From a virus: a DNA stretch of 41,911 nucleotides. Positions 1-9,004 of the stretch are shown piece by piece. Under the pieces are notes generated by a model. The model did no database searches and was not told where the DNA came from. It was given only the letters and a program-made list of their open reading frames with translations. The position numbers and the translations under genes are program-made. Numbering within the stretch: position 1 is the first letter of the stretch; every line of letters begins with the position of its first letter. The DNA lies in the IMG/VR virus record IMGVR_UViG_3300026512_000028, positions 1 to 41,911 of that record; one strand, written 5' to 3'.

Positions 1-81
1 ATTATAAAAAACATCATAACTCACATTTAATGAATCTGTTTTAGAAGGAAACGTCCATCCTCTATTTTTTGTTGTTATCAT
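1..81 (-). CDS. Probable tail fibre protein, N-terminal end only (runs off the window)
   Basis: An open frame starts at the ATG at 81 and continues to the left edge, so only 27 codons are visible. A good ribosome binding site (AAAGGA) lies 8 nt upstream. The visible residues include an RGWTFPSKTDSL stretch. It resembles the start of the next upstream gene (RNYPFPDSTEDL), which suggests a second fibre or fibre-attachment protein with a related N-terminal anchoring segment. The function is inferred from that similarity and from its position downstream of the tail fibre gene; no fold can be judged from this fragment. Confidence 0.5.
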   Translation of the reverse strand, partial: MITTKNRGWTFPSKTDSLNVSYDVFYN

Positions 82-129
82 TTAAAAAATCCTTTAAAGG
101 TCTTATAACTTCTATGTCTTTTATTTGTA

Positions 130-267
130 TTACTTCTGACCAAATTTCATCCATTTGAAAATTATTCCATAAATATTAATAATTATATTTTGAACAATAA
201 AATAATATTTTATGCTGTGTTCAATAATATCTTCTTCATTTTTAACAAGCATCCCGCATGCTATCAT
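130..267 (-). CDS. Small ORF of 45 codons, uncertain; frame may be broken
   Basis: The ATG at 267 overlaps the stop codon of the tail fibre gene in a TAATG arrangement, which suggests translational coupling. The first part (MIACGMLVKNEEDIIEHSIK) looks like real coding sequence and recalls the start of family 2 glycosyltransferases, but it is too short to assign. The second half becomes hydrophobic and low in complexity. A different frame (62..154, ATG at 154, 30 codons) then looks more protein-like and overlaps the start of the next gene. One frameshifted gene of roughly 68 residues would explain both pieces. I do not recognise the product. Confidence 0.35.
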   Translation of the reverse strand: MIACGMLVKNEEDIIEHSIKYYFIVQNIIINIYGIIFKWMKFGQK

Positions 268-1085
268 TATACCACTTCTTCAACATGAAGTGCTCCAGCA
301 TCTATATATAGCCTATATTTCTTTGATGTATCACTTCTATCTATTAAAACTACACCATTAGTTTCTGAATTAAATGTTAAATCACCTGTTCTTGTTTCAG
401 CAACATCTTTTCTTGTAAATTGTGTTGATTCTAAACCATCTAATGTATCAGCATCAAGTTCAGAACCACTTCCATCAACATTTTTAATTTTATTTAAAAT
501 ATCTGAGTCTTCATAATCAGTTGTTTTCACAAATGATCCACTATCCAAACCATCAAGTAAATCTGCATCAAGCCCAGAGCCACTTCCATCAACATTCTTA
601 ATTTTATTCAAAACATCTGAATCATCATAATCGGATGTTTTTACAAATGATCCACTATCTAACCCATCTAATGTATCAGCATCAAGTCCAGATCCACTTC
701 CATCAACATTTTTAATTTTAGATAAAATATCAGAATCTGAAACATTACTTAAATCTGTTCTTGCAAATGAACTACTATCAACACCATCAAGAAGATCAGC
801 ATCAAGTCCACTGTCAACACCATCAACAGTTTTTATTTTTTCTAAAATTTCTTCAGCAGTTGTTGCATCTGAAACTTTTTCATCAATTGTTGAATCAATT
901 TTACTTGAGCTCCAAGTTTTTTCAGTTAATGTGTTTTCATCATCTATCTCTGCTTTAATTGTATATAAATCATTTATATCCAAATCTATTTTATTAAATG
1001 CTTCATTTAACACAGTATTTGAAGTTTTTAAATCTTCTGTAGAATCTGGGAATGGGTAATTTCTATAAGATGTATAAACTATCAT
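267..1085 (-). CDS. Tail fibre protein with LDADTLDG repeats
   Basis: This 272-residue protein probably forms part of a distal or short tail fibre. Residues 77-230 are four tandem repeats of 38-40 residues, each with an (I/V)L-x-KIK-x-VDG segment, an LDAD(T/L)LDG core and an SxxF ending. The LDADTLDG-type motif is common in trimeric phage fibre shafts. The N-terminal ~70 residues are unique and acidic and probably attach to the tail. The C-terminal ~40 residues (LTFNSETNGVVLID region) look like a short beta-rich end domain, too small for a typical receptor-binding tip, so the tip may be supplied by the next gene. It has its own ATTAAATA-type promoter motif about 45 nt upstream, after the terminator of the preceding gene. 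Confidence 0.75.
   Translation of the reverse strand: MIVYTSYRNYPFPDSTEDLKTSNTVLNEAFNKIDLDINDLYTIKAEIDDENTLTEKTWSSSKIDSTIDEKVSDATTAEEILEKIKTVDGVDSGLDADLLDGVDSSSFARTDLSNVSDSDILSKIKNVDGSGSGLDADTLDGLDSGSFVKTSDYDDSDVLNKIKNVDGSGSGLDADLLDGLDSGSFVKTTDYEDSDILNKIKNVDGSGSELDADTLDGLESTQFTRKDVAETRTGDLTFNSETNGVVLIDRSDTSKKYRLYIDAGALHVEEVV
396..857 (-). repeat. Four tandem coding repeats of about 114-120 bp in the tail fibre gene
   Basis: The DNA encoding fibre residues 77-230 repeats with a period of 114 bp (first copy 120 bp). The middle copies are nearly identical at nucleotide level. Such repeats allow slippage or recombination that changes fibre length. Confidence 0.85.
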
Positions 1086-1127
1086 TAAAATCCTTTTTTG
1101 TTTTCTTAATAAACACTATCTTAATAA

Positions 1128-1135
1128 TATTTAAT
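1128..1135 (-). promoter_or_regulatory. Putative late promoter motif ATTAAATA
   Basis: On the minus strand this reads ATTAAATA, 43 nt upstream of the fibre gene start and just beyond the terminator of the upstream gene. It is one of nine such intergenic sites in the window and resembles the T4 late promoter TATAAATA. Assignment rests on recurrence and position. Confidence 0.5.
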
Positions 1136-1147
1136 AAAAAAACAAAT

Positions 1148-1167
1148 CAAGAGACTTAAATCTCTTG
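1148..1167 (-). terminator. Intrinsic terminator after the 1145-residue tail gene
   Basis: On the minus strand the stem CAAGAGA/TCTCTTG (7 bp, 6-nt loop) is followed by a run of T (1136-1142). The hairpin overlaps the stop codon of the upstream gene. Confidence 0.75.
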
Positions 1168-4100
1168 AAGTGTAGTTCTTAAATTAGCAACCACTGGTCT
1201 ATATTTTATATCTGTTGTTGACAATGTTATTCTTATTCTTGTTTTTAAATTATCAGGTGGTGTTATATTATCAAGTCTAAAATGAAGTTCTTGCCATCCG
1301 TTACCTAAATCTTTGGCATCACCTGGAATTTCAGGTAAAGCAACCCAACTATATGTATCTGATCCGGCATCATAATCCTGATATTCTAAAATAATAGCTG
1401 TATTCATAGGTCTATATACATCTATATATGTGTCAACAATTTTACAATCTGCTGGAAAATCAAATTGTCTGCTTGTATAATAACTTGTATTTTTTGTTGT
1501 TCCCACAGATAAAACAGCTGTTGGTTCTAAATTTGGTGAAAAATCTCCATCACCTTCAAGAACAGCTTCAACTTTTACTCTTCCAGTATATGAGTCACCT
1601 ATAGGAATAGGTAAATTGTTTGAAACATTTGTAAAAGTATTATTTTCTGCTCTATCTAATAGTGATATATTGAAATAAATGCTTGTATTTTTTTGTAATT
1701 CAACACCTGCATTAATAAGTAAATCTGTAGCATTTGTTACAGTAACTTCATTGAATTCTACAGTGTGTGATTCTGCAAAATCTGCTACAAAAATTTGGAA
1801 CTGCATATCTTCATCTTGTATAGGCGTCCAAGAGCTTAAATTTGATGAAATTAATAAAACACCTTCTGAATATGGTTGTTTTGTCATCCATTTTCCAACA
1901 GTTTTGTCTCTTTCACCCATTTTGGCTACTCTTATTGTCCCAACGGCATCCTCACACATAACAACAAAAGCATATTCTGTGTCTTTCACTAACGTAGGCT
2001 TATAAGGAAATTCAAAATATGTTCCTTCATCACCTATTGTTAATTCGTCTGGTTGGAATGTTTTAAAAGCAAGTGTTTTGTCTTTATTAGGAACACCCGC
2101 ATTTACTTCCATTAAAAGAACTTTGGTTTCAGTATTAGGTCTTTTATCGAAATAAACCTTTACTCCATGTATAGGTGATGTTTCAGTCATAACAAATGTT
2201 TGTGCGGTTGGATCCCACCACCACCATCTCCAAATATTTACTCTTTTTATCCATCTCCAATATGTTTTTACTATTGTTGTGGATAATTTTACTAAAGGAA
2301 TTGCTTGAAATAAAGTTGTTCCATCAGCAGTTGATGTTTTCCCTACAAGTTTAACTTCTTTTGTTCCACTATATACTCCATTAGGAACAGTAAAGGTATC
2401 ATCAACTTTACCATTTGAATTTGCATGTGTTGTTTTTACCAATTTTTCTGCAAAATAAATGTCCACTTCTTCATTATTATTGAAATCTTGTTCATCACTC
2501 CAAATATGGACATTTATTTGTGGAATAATTTGTGGACTATCTTTCCAAGATGATGTGTGTGTGTTACTTGTTCTTGAAACTATTTCTCTCCCAACAGTCT
2601 GTGTTCTACTTCCACGCCATCCATGGAAATTCCAGTGCCAAGAGAAATATCTCCTATCAGCTAATTGAATATTTTTAAAATATGTTCTATAAATTTTTCT
2701 ACTAATCCATCTATATATTTTTGGATAAATATTTACTTTTGGTGTAGGAGGCTTTCTGTAAATAAAAGGATCGATTAATCTTGTTTTTGTCCAATATGGC
2801 TGTTCTATTAATAATCTTTTATTTATTGTTGGAATTTGTAAATATGGTAAATCCTCATCAAGATAAAATCCTATATCTTTGTTATCCCAATCAGTATCAA
2901 GAATTAAATTTCCATCTGCAGTAATTGCATCATTTATTATTCCAAGATTTGTATCATCATCAACATCTCTCAAATCATCATTTGAAAAATCATCAACAAA
3001 TGAATTTTTAAAAATACTTGAAGGCTGTGTTTCTTTTAGAACCTGCATTAATCCAAGTTTAGCAACATTATATCTTAACTCATTTATTGCATCAAGCATA
3101 TCAGATATATCTGACATTTTAAATACTCTTTGAGAATCATTTTCTACTTTTGGATCATAATTTTCTCCAAGTGTAACAAATCCTAATTGAAGCAATTTAC
3201 CTTTATTATCAATTCTCGGTCTTTGAGGTGAAAATTCATCAGGGACGCCTGTTATCACACCAAGTTTTCCATCACTATTAATATAAATTAAATCTGTTCT
3301 TTGAAGCACAAAATCGTAATCTATTTGGACAAGTGTTCCTGAAACAAACCCAAATAAATAAACAGATAAATAGTCGTCACTTATTTCACCCATTTGTCTA
3401 CCAGAAACGCTATCTGTAGAAAATCCTCCATCAGAAGTTTCAGTATATTGATATTGATAAATAGCATAATAACTTTCTCCAGGAGCAGGTTCAGCTCCAG
3501 AAGGACTCCAGTCGATAAAATCTCCATCAACAACATAATCTGTTCCTACAGAATAAAATGTGTTATTTGTATCATTAGAGTCTGAATTTCCACTCCAAAC
3601 TTTTATAACACTTAATACTGGTTGATTCGGAAGCTCATCTCTCCCTCCAGAGGCACTAACATGCTGAATTTCTTGCTGAATTTCTTTTACACCAGAAATT
3701 CTGTATACTTTTCTAATAGGATAATGCCTTGTAGAATAAAAATTGTTACCATTGAAAGTCGTAGGCTCACCTTGTTTTAATTCAAAATTTACAAGAGGTG
3801 GAATTTCAATTTCTTGAGAGCTATCTGTTGTGAATTTAAATCCATAAACATTGCAAGTTCCTTCTTTTATATCTAAATAGAAAGAACCTAAATCACTATC
3901 TTTTTCCTTATAAGAAAGAGTAAATCCTTCAACAACATAGTTTCCATTTGCATCTCTATCATATTCAGCTACAATTTGTTTTATATCATTCATCCAAGGT
4001 TTTGGATCAACAATTACAAAAACATCACCTCCCTTAATAGTATAAAGTGGGAAATAATTTTCTTTTACTAATGGTTCAACATCACTTTCTAAAGTCCATT

Positions 4101-4593
4101 GAGCTGTAACTTTTAATCTTCCGGCACCTGGTTGTCCGAAGTTTTTACTTTCAACAGCAGGATTCAGTAATTTTGGATCTTCTATTTCTGTTATTTCTTC
4201 ATATGTAACCAAAACACCTAATGTGTCATTAAATGTTTCTGGATTTTGAGAAAGTTTTTTAATTTCTTGATCTGGGACCTCTATAAAAAATGTATTATAA
4301 AATGCTATACCTTTTTTACATGTAAATGTATAATTTAACAATTCAGCATCAGATGCATCAAATCCTGCACTTTCTGTAGATTTCTCCACATCACAACCAG
4401 AAACAATAGATCCATTTACAAGAAGTTTTGATGCAAATTTGGAAACTTCTCCCATAATAACTTCTTGCATCTCATTTAATTCTGCTGATTGAATTACTTT
4501 TTGAGCTCTAAAAAGAAGCCTTTTATAATTTTTATATTTTTCATCAGTATCATATCTATTATAATACCCATTTAATGTTATATCAACTGACAT
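1156..4593 (-). CDS. Large DUF4815-like tail/baseplate structural protein
   Basis: This 1145-residue protein is probably a peripheral baseplate or fibre-network component. The N terminus carries the QSAELNEMQEV segment typical of DUF4815 phage proteins, where the motif is close to QARELNELQ. Around residue 790 a DPTAQTF motif matches the DP-x-AQTF signature seen in large phage tail proteins. The middle is unusually aromatic and basic, with many Trp/Arg residues around residues 640-720 and an IWRWWWWDP stretch. The C-terminal ~350 residues look beta-rich. Start: ATG at 4593 with AAAGGA upstream. The family assignment comes from these motifs and from the position between baseplate wedge and fibre genes; the exact role is inferred. 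Confidence 0.65.
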   Translation of the reverse strand: MSVDITLNGYYNRYDTDEKYKNYKRLLFRAQKVIQSAELNEMQEVIMGEVSKFASKLLVNGSIVSGCDVEKSTESAGFDASDAELLNYTFTCKKGIAFYNTFFIEVPDQEIKKLSQNPETFNDTLGVLVTYEEITEIEDPKLLNPAVESKNFGQPGAGRLKVTAQWTLESDVEPLVKENYFPLYTIKGGDVFVIVDPKPWMNDIKQIVAEYDRDANGNYVVEGFTLSYKEKDSDLGSFYLDIKEGTCNVYGFKFTTDSSQEIEIPPLVNFELKQGEPTTFNGNNFYSTRHYPIRKVYRISGVKEIQQEIQHVSASGGRDELPNQPVLSVIKVWSGNSDSNDTNNTFYSVGTDYVVDGDFIDWSPSGAEPAPGESYYAIYQYQYTETSDGGFSTDSVSGRQMGEISDDYLSVYLFGFVSGTLVQIDYDFVLQRTDLIYINSDGKLGVITGVPDEFSPQRPRIDNKGKLLQLGFVTLGENYDPKVENDSQRVFKMSDISDMLDAINELRYNVAKLGLMQVLKETQPSSIFKNSFVDDFSNDDLRDVDDDTNLGIINDAITADGNLILDTDWDNKDIGFYLDEDLPYLQIPTINKRLLIEQPYWTKTRLIDPFIYRKPPTPKVNIYPKIYRWISRKIYRTYFKNIQLADRRYFSWHWNFHGWRGSRTQTVGREIVSRTSNTHTSSWKDSPQIIPQINVHIWSDEQDFNNNEEVDIYFAEKLVKTTHANSNGKVDDTFTVPNGVYSGTKEVKLVGKTSTADGTTLFQAIPLVKLSTTIVKTYWRWIKRVNIWRWWWWDPTAQTFVMTETSPIHGVKVYFDKRPNTETKVLLMEVNAGVPNKDKTLAFKTFQPDELTIGDEGTYFEFPYKPTLVKDTEYAFVVMCEDAVGTIRVAKMGERDKTVGKWMTKQPYSEGVLLISSNLSSWTPIQDEDMQFQIFVADFAESHTVEFNEVTVTNATDLLINAGVELQKNTSIYFNISLLDRAENNTFTNVSNNLPIPIGDSYTGRVKVEAVLEGDGDFSPNLEPTAVLSVGTTKNTSYYTSRQFDFPADCKIVDTYIDVYRPMNTAIILEYQDYDAGSDTYSWVALPEIPGDAKDLGNGWQELHFRLDNITPPDNLKTRIRITLSTTDIKYRPVVANLRTTLQEI

Positions 4594-4612
4594 TAATATT
4601 CCTTTATTTTAA

Positions 4613-5086
4613 TTAAAATGCTATAATATATTCAAAAATATTTTTAGTAGCATCATTTCTATTTATAACCATAATGTTTTCAATAAACATTAATTTTCCA
4701 GTATCACTTATTTCTGATGGCAAAAGATAAATTTTATCTTCATTTCCTGCAGAAGGAACTGTGTTAGAAAAAAGTCCCAATTGATAAATAGTATCATTTG
4801 AATTATATTCAGGCTCAAAAATAAATTTTAAATATATAAATTTTGTTGGTTCAGTAGAAATTGTCCAACTTTGATTATTAACTTCTATAGCTCCATTTTC
4901 ATCTGGTTTTACAAATTCTTTAAAAGCTTCTTTCACTCTCCCAACTTCTTGCTCTAATTGCGTTAGTTCTAAATTTTCAACAGGTGGTGCATCCCAAGGT
5001 TCTGGAACAGCCCCCCAAGCTAACCAATAAGTATAATTTTTCATATTTGTAGCAATATCTACATGACCAATTTCTGTCAATACCAT
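4613..5086 (-). CDS. Tail-associated protein of unknown function
   Basis: The product has 157 residues. It contains an AWGAVPEPWDAPP segment resembling the N termini of small phage fibre or collar proteins that begin with a beta-rich attachment domain. No catalytic motif, signal peptide or membrane segment is visible. The ATG at 5086 has an AAGGA site and a putative late promoter motif 27 nt upstream, so this gene and the large protein after it may be one transcription unit. A baseplate-to-fibre linker role is inferred from context. Confidence 0.55.
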   Translation of the reverse strand: MVLTEIGHVDIATNMKNYTYWLAWGAVPEPWDAPPVENLELTQLEQEVGRVKEAFKEFVKPDENGAIEVNNQSWTISTEPTKFIYLKFIFEPEYNSNDTIYQLGLFSNTVPSAGNEDKIYLLPSEISDTGKLMFIENIMVINRNDATKNIFEYIIAF

Positions 5087-5112
5087 TTATAACATCCTTA
5101 TAATTTTATTAT

Positions 5113-5120
5113 TATTTAAT
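5113..5120 (-). promoter_or_regulatory. Putative late promoter motif ATTAAATA
   Basis: Minus-strand ATTAAATA overlapping the stop codon of the upstream gene and 27 nt upstream of the start at 5086. One of nine sites sharing this motif and placement. Confidence 0.5.
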
Positions 5121-6291
5121 AAATTTTTTCTATTTTATGAAATTTTATCACACGAGGGGTATAAAAAGAGTTTAAAGAAAATTCTTCTAATAAAATATTA
5201 TTAGTAGTTTTTGTTTTATTTAAAGAATCAAAATCACTAATTTTCCCTTTAAATAAAATGTTTTCTTCCCATGTATAATTTTCATCCCAATCAATTACTT
5301 CAGGTGTATATTGTCTTTCTATTAATTTATCAAACTCTATTCTTTCCCAAGTTTGATATGGCTCCCAAAATCCTTCCCATCCATTTGATAAAGGGGATAC
5401 TAAATACCCTGGATTCATTTGGACAAATCTAAAAGGCTGATAAACAGTCATTTGTTTCCAAAGATATTTATCATTAGTTTCATCTAATATATAACTGTCA
5501 TAAAGAGAATTTGAATCAAACCATGTAAATAGTAATTCTGTCTTTATAGAAGTTAAAAATTTATAATCTAATGTTTCAAATTGTTCAGTTTCGTCTTTGA
5601 ATATATTTGTAAATAAAAGTAAAACTCCATCAAAAAGTTTACCATTTGGACTATCTAAAAAACATTCATCAAGAGGTTTTTCATCTGAAATTAAACTACA
5701 GTATAATTTATCGTCCTGTATAGAATAAAAATCACTTTCTATATTTTTATAAATTCTGCTTAATTTTATAAAAGAATCTAATTGTGTTTGATAATTATTT
5801 GGAAGGCTATCAAACACAAATCCATAAGTAAATATAGGATATTCATATTCATACCATTCAAAATATTTACCTTTATAAGGAGAAATTTTTAAAAGATATC
5901 TTTGAATTTCTGATGTTCCATAATAAGGCTCAATAATATTTTTCCAAGCGTTAAAGCCATCTTCTGAAATATCAATACCTCTCATTATTTTTAATAAATC
6001 TATTTCTTTAAAAAATTTTAATGTTTCTGATGGATTCAATGATGAACCAAAATCTACAGATGAAGTATTCCAATCTCCAAAATTTATGTCATTCCATGAT
6101 AAAGATGAATACCAATCTAAATTTATTTGCTCTTCTCCTCCTGTTCTTGTTGTAAATGAAAGAGGAAATTTTGTTAATAAAGATTGTAAATAATCATCGT
6201 CAAAATTTAATGAACAATACAAATAATCTAGTTCTTTATAAAGTTCTAGATCTTGAAGATTTGGTGGAATCCATTTTATAATACAAGACAT
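5116..6291 (-). CDS. Baseplate-region protein of unknown function
   Basis: This is a 391-residue acidic, aromatic-rich protein (many Trp, Tyr, Phe) with no recognisable enzyme motif. It begins 3 nt after the gp6-like gene. In contractile-tail phages the gene after the gp25/gp6 pair often encodes a further wedge component or the protein that links wedge to fibres (tail protein I or gp7-type function). By that synteny this is the best candidate here, but there is no motif to confirm it. The ATG at 6291 has AAAAGGA upstream, overlapping the end of the gp6-like frame. Confidence 0.5.
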   Translation of the reverse strand: MSCIIKWIPPNLQDLELYKELDYLYCSLNFDDDYLQSLLTKFPLSFTTRTGGEEQINLDWYSSLSWNDINFGDWNTSSVDFGSSLNPSETLKFFKEIDLLKIMRGIDISEDGFNAWKNIIEPYYGTSEIQRYLLKISPYKGKYFEWYEYEYPIFTYGFVFDSLPNNYQTQLDSFIKLSRIYKNIESDFYSIQDDKLYCSLISDEKPLDECFLDSPNGKLFDGVLLLFTNIFKDETEQFETLDYKFLTSIKTELLFTWFDSNSLYDSYILDETNDKYLWKQMTVYQPFRFVQMNPGYLVSPLSNGWEGFWEPYQTWERIEFDKLIERQYTPEVIDWDENYTWEENILFKGKISDFDSLNKTKTTNNILLEEFSLNSFYTPRVIKFHKIEKIY

Positions 6292-6294
6292 TAA

Positions 6295-7632
6295 TTATCC
6301 TTTTTTAATGTAAAAAACATCTAACTGCTTTAAATATTCACCTTTTTTAAGTTCTAAATTTTCATCTAAAGAAGATGCATACATTTTTCCATTTGGAAGA
6401 AGTTTTGTTACTTCAACAGCAAAATCAGAACTATTAAAAAAAGTATCTGTTTTTATTATTTTTCTTTCAAAATAATTTTTTACAATATTAATAACATTTT
6501 GTATTACATCATCTGTATCACTTCCAACATATGTTAAAAAGAATTTGAATTTTTTTCCATAAGAGCTATCAATAATGTTTATGTTTAAAAGAGCACTTGT
6601 GCTTTTTCTTTTTTCTATTAAATCTAAAATTTCATTTTTATTTTCATCAGAGAGAAAATCATTTTTAGGTAATATCCATACATTTTCTGAAGGATATAAA
6701 TCTTCAACCCAAACATCATCCAATATAGAATAAAAAGAATACATAATTCCATCTTCGTAATCTTTTGCATTTACCCATCTTCCGTCAATAGATGTTCTTA
6801 ATGCAATTTTTCTTATAAGCTCTTTATCTATATATTTCTGAGGAAATTTATTTACTTCAATAGATAATTGAGAAAATAATGTTGATTCTATAAATTTTAA
6901 TTGAGACTGATCAAATTTATTAAAAAGATCATCATTAAATGTTAAAACTTTAAATTCAACTTTATCATTTAAATTTACTTTTTTACCTAATGTCCCATCT
7001 CCAAAAATTAACTCAAATCCATAATAATCAATAATTTTTAAAACAGTATTACTTAAATTTTCATAATATAGGGATTTTCTTTCATTTAATAATTCTAATT
7101 CTTCTCCATTAACAAATAAACTTTCTATAGAATTTGATAAATATTTATTTTTTGATAAATCTTTTATTTCATAGTAGTCAATATTTTTATCAACAATATA
7201 CGAAAATTCTTCTAAAAGTCCTATACATACATTTAATGTGTTTTGAGTATTTTTTAAAAATTGCTTATCTTCTAATGAATAAATATTATAATTTTTATAA
7301 AACCCTATCAATTCATTTTTAGTAACAGCCCCATCTTCTAAAGAAACAAATGATAGAGTTAATTCAAGAGAATTCGTAGAAGGTCTGTAAATACCTTTAT
7401 TAATTGCTAATTTTATTATACTTGATTCTAATATGGCTGTGTCTAAGCTTGACTCTCTTATTCTCATAAGATTATTAAAATTTTTATCAGCCAATGCTGC
7501 TGCTAAAACTTCTAATATTATTTGTCCTGAGCTTCCTTCAAAAAAACTTTCCCATGAATTTTCTTGATTTTTTACTAATTGAGAAAGTTGGTCAAGTAAT
7601 GCTTCTTGAGAAATTGCTTTATAGTCTATCAT
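6295..7632 (-). CDS. Baseplate wedge protein, gp6-like (baseplate J family)
   Basis: This 445-residue protein probably forms the ring of wedge heterodimers around the hub. The N-terminal layout resembles T4 gp6: an E-GSSGQIILEVLA-type helix, then ESSLDTAILESSIIKLAINKG and a YRPS segment. In T4 gp6 the same order is an EGS-x-LNVL helix, then a LRSSVVQAA...NGY-x-PTS segment. It is shorter than T4 gp6 (660), nearer the core baseplate J proteins of simpler phages. Its ATG overlaps the gp25-like stop codon (ATGA), a coupling seen for gp25-J pairs in many phages. A typical AAAGGA site lies just upstream. Confidence 0.75.
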   Translation of the reverse strand: MIDYKAISQEALLDQLSQLVKNQENSWESFFEGSSGQIILEVLAAALADKNFNNLMRIRESSLDTAILESSIIKLAINKGIYRPSTNSLELTLSFVSLEDGAVTKNELIGFYKNYNIYSLEDKQFLKNTQNTLNVCIGLLEEFSYIVDKNIDYYEIKDLSKNKYLSNSIESLFVNGEELELLNERKSLYYENLSNTVLKIIDYYGFELIFGDGTLGKKVNLNDKVEFKVLTFNDDLFNKFDQSQLKFIESTLFSQLSIEVNKFPQKYIDKELIRKIALRTSIDGRWVNAKDYEDGIMYSFYSILDDVWVEDLYPSENVWILPKNDFLSDENKNEILDLIEKRKSTSALLNINIIDSSYGKKFKFFLTYVGSDTDDVIQNVINIVKNYFERKIIKTDTFFNSSDFAVEVTKLLPNGKMYASSLDENLELKKGEYLKQLDVFYIKKG

Positions 7633-8012
7633 TTTTGTCCTTTTATAATATAAGAAAATGTATATGTGTTTGAATCAAACCCTAAAATTTCAAATACAAC
7701 ATATACTTTAAAAATATGATTATCTAAATCTATTGGAGTGACATTAGAAAGGGAATAAATCATTTTTATTCTAGGTTCCCATCTTTTTAAAGCCTCTATA
7801 ATTTCTGTCAAAATTGCTTCTCTTGTTTCATCTGTATGTAAATCAAACAAGTAATTTTCTATATTACAACCAAATTCTGGTAAAAATGCCCTTGTTCCTT
7901 TAGGTGTAGTTAAAATATTTTGAATAGATTGATAAATATCGTCTATATCATATAAAATTTCATTTTTTTCTTCTATTCCATCATAAAATTGATTTATATC
8001 GCTATATTGCAT
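7629..8012 (-). CDS. Baseplate wedge subunit, gp25-like (GPW/gp25 family)
   Basis: This 127-residue protein has the hallmark of the gp25 family: an IYQSIQNILTTPKGTRAFLP region (I..I..IL.T..G.R...PEFG) followed by NIENYLF and an R-W-EPRI segment. gp25 nucleates sheath assembly and sits at the junction of sheath and wedge. The length is typical of the family (T4 gp25 is 132 residues). It starts 2 nt after the PAAR gene stop, whose final codons supply the GGAGG site, and overlaps the gp6-like start by four bases. Confidence 0.88.
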   Translation of the reverse strand: MQYSDINQFYDGIEEKNEILYDIDDIYQSIQNILTTPKGTRAFLPEFGCNIENYLFDLHTDETREAILTEIIEALKRWEPRIKMIYSLSNVTPIDLDNHIFKVYVVFEILGFDSNTYTFSYIIKGQK

Positions 8013-8014
8013 TT

Positions 8015-8308
8015 TTATCCTCCTGCAAATACATTATTCGATCCAGAAGCAACTGTAGAGCCACAGGCTATTGAATCTCCAATTCTTCCTATTGGTTTTC
8101 CATTTACAAAAACAGAAGAACTTCCACTTGCTAACACACTATCATGAGTTTCAGGAATTTTGCAGCAGCAATGGGGAACCCAGTGATCACCTTGCCTATG
8201 CGCAGGAAGTCCATTTATAAATACATTAGAACTTCCTTGATCATTTGCTCTTGGTGGCCAGCATCCATGTCCACTTCCCATATCTCCTAATCTACAAACT
8301 CCAGGCAT
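8015..8308 (-). CDS. PAAR-repeat spike tip protein
   Basis: This 97-residue Gly-, His- and Cys-rich protein matches the PAAR family, which forms a sharp metal-bound cone on the spike. It has CRLGDMGSGHGCWPP at the start, then two copies of an SxxVF(I/V)NG(L/K)P segment, GRIGDSIACGS and a final GSNNVFAGG. It follows the gp5-like spike gene directly, as expected for the tip that caps it. Several His and Cys residues (HGC, HRQGDHW, HCCC) could bind the metal. Confidence 0.88.
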   Translation of the reverse strand: MPGVCRLGDMGSGHGCWPPRANDQGSSNVFINGLPAHRQGDHWVPHCCCKIPETHDSVLASGSSSVFVNGKPIGRIGDSIACGSTVASGSNNVFAGG

Positions 8309-8317
8309 ATTTTTCCT

Positions 8318-9004
8318 TTAATTTAAACTTATCTTTGATGCTTTTAAAGCCATATTTCCACCAGAAGATATTGTTGTATTTCCTCCTACAGAAATATCTA
8401 AATCTCCATTTATTTTTGAAGAGTTATTGCCCTTTACATTTATAACTGAATTTCCTCCAACAGAAATATCAGAATTACCCTTTACATTTATGTTTGAATT
8501 TCCATTTATATTTATATTGATGTCTTTTACTCCTGTAATATTTATAGTTCCATCTTTTTCTATATTTAGTTTTGTTCCACTATGATGGAAAAAATCCATG
8601 GTTTCTTGTTTCATATTAATATACCATTTATCTCCTATTTTATTTTGGAACCCATAAGTTTCAGGATAATCTCCTTTAACTTCAGGAAAATCATAATCTT
8701 CAAATAATAATTCTCCAAAATAAAAACTTGTGTAAATATCATTTGAAGGAAATACAATTAAAACCTTTGTTCCAATACCAGGAACAAGTAAAGACGAAGA
8801 TTTTTTATTTTCTCCAGTTCCATTAGGATAAACTTTATATGTCCAAGGTAAGTCTTCATTAGGTATACCATCTGTTAAATTTTTTATTTGAACTTTAATT
8901 CTTCCAATTTTTAGAGGATCGTCATTAATTACAACTTCACCAACAAAAAATCCAGAAAAATCTTTTTTATCTTTAAATATTTTTAATAAATCATTTAATA
9001 GCAT
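8318..9004 (-). CDS. Central spike protein, gp5/gpV/VgrG-like, without lysozyme domain
   Basis: This 228-residue protein has an OB-fold N-terminal part (about residues 15-110: FFVGEVVINDDPLKIGRIKVQI, then a GTKVLIVFP strand). A beta-helix follows, built from short Gly/Asn-rich repeats (NINVKGNSDISVGGN, residues ~165-220). These features match the gp5/gpV spike of contractile tails. T4 gp5 has a lysozyme domain between these parts; none is present here, so cell-wall digestion must come from elsewhere. The ATG at 9004 overlaps the stop of the hub gene (TAATG), so the two are translationally coupled. Confidence 0.82.
   Translation of the reverse strand: MLLNDLLKIFKDKKDFSGFFVGEVVINDDPLKIGRIKVQIKNLTDGIPNEDLPWTYKVYPNGTGENKKSSSLLVPGIGTKVLIVFPSNDIYTSFYFGELLFEDYDFPEVKGDYPETYGFQNKIGDKWYINMKQETMDFFHHSGTKLNIEKDGTINITGVKDINININGNSNINVKGNSDISVGGNSVINVKGNNSSKINGDLDISVGGNTTISSGGNMALKASKISLN

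Noticed and set aside
396-857. Regular repeats that might be a CRISPR array
   Set aside because: The 114-bp periodic units are coding (LDADTLDG fibre repeats) with no short repeat/unique spacer pattern.
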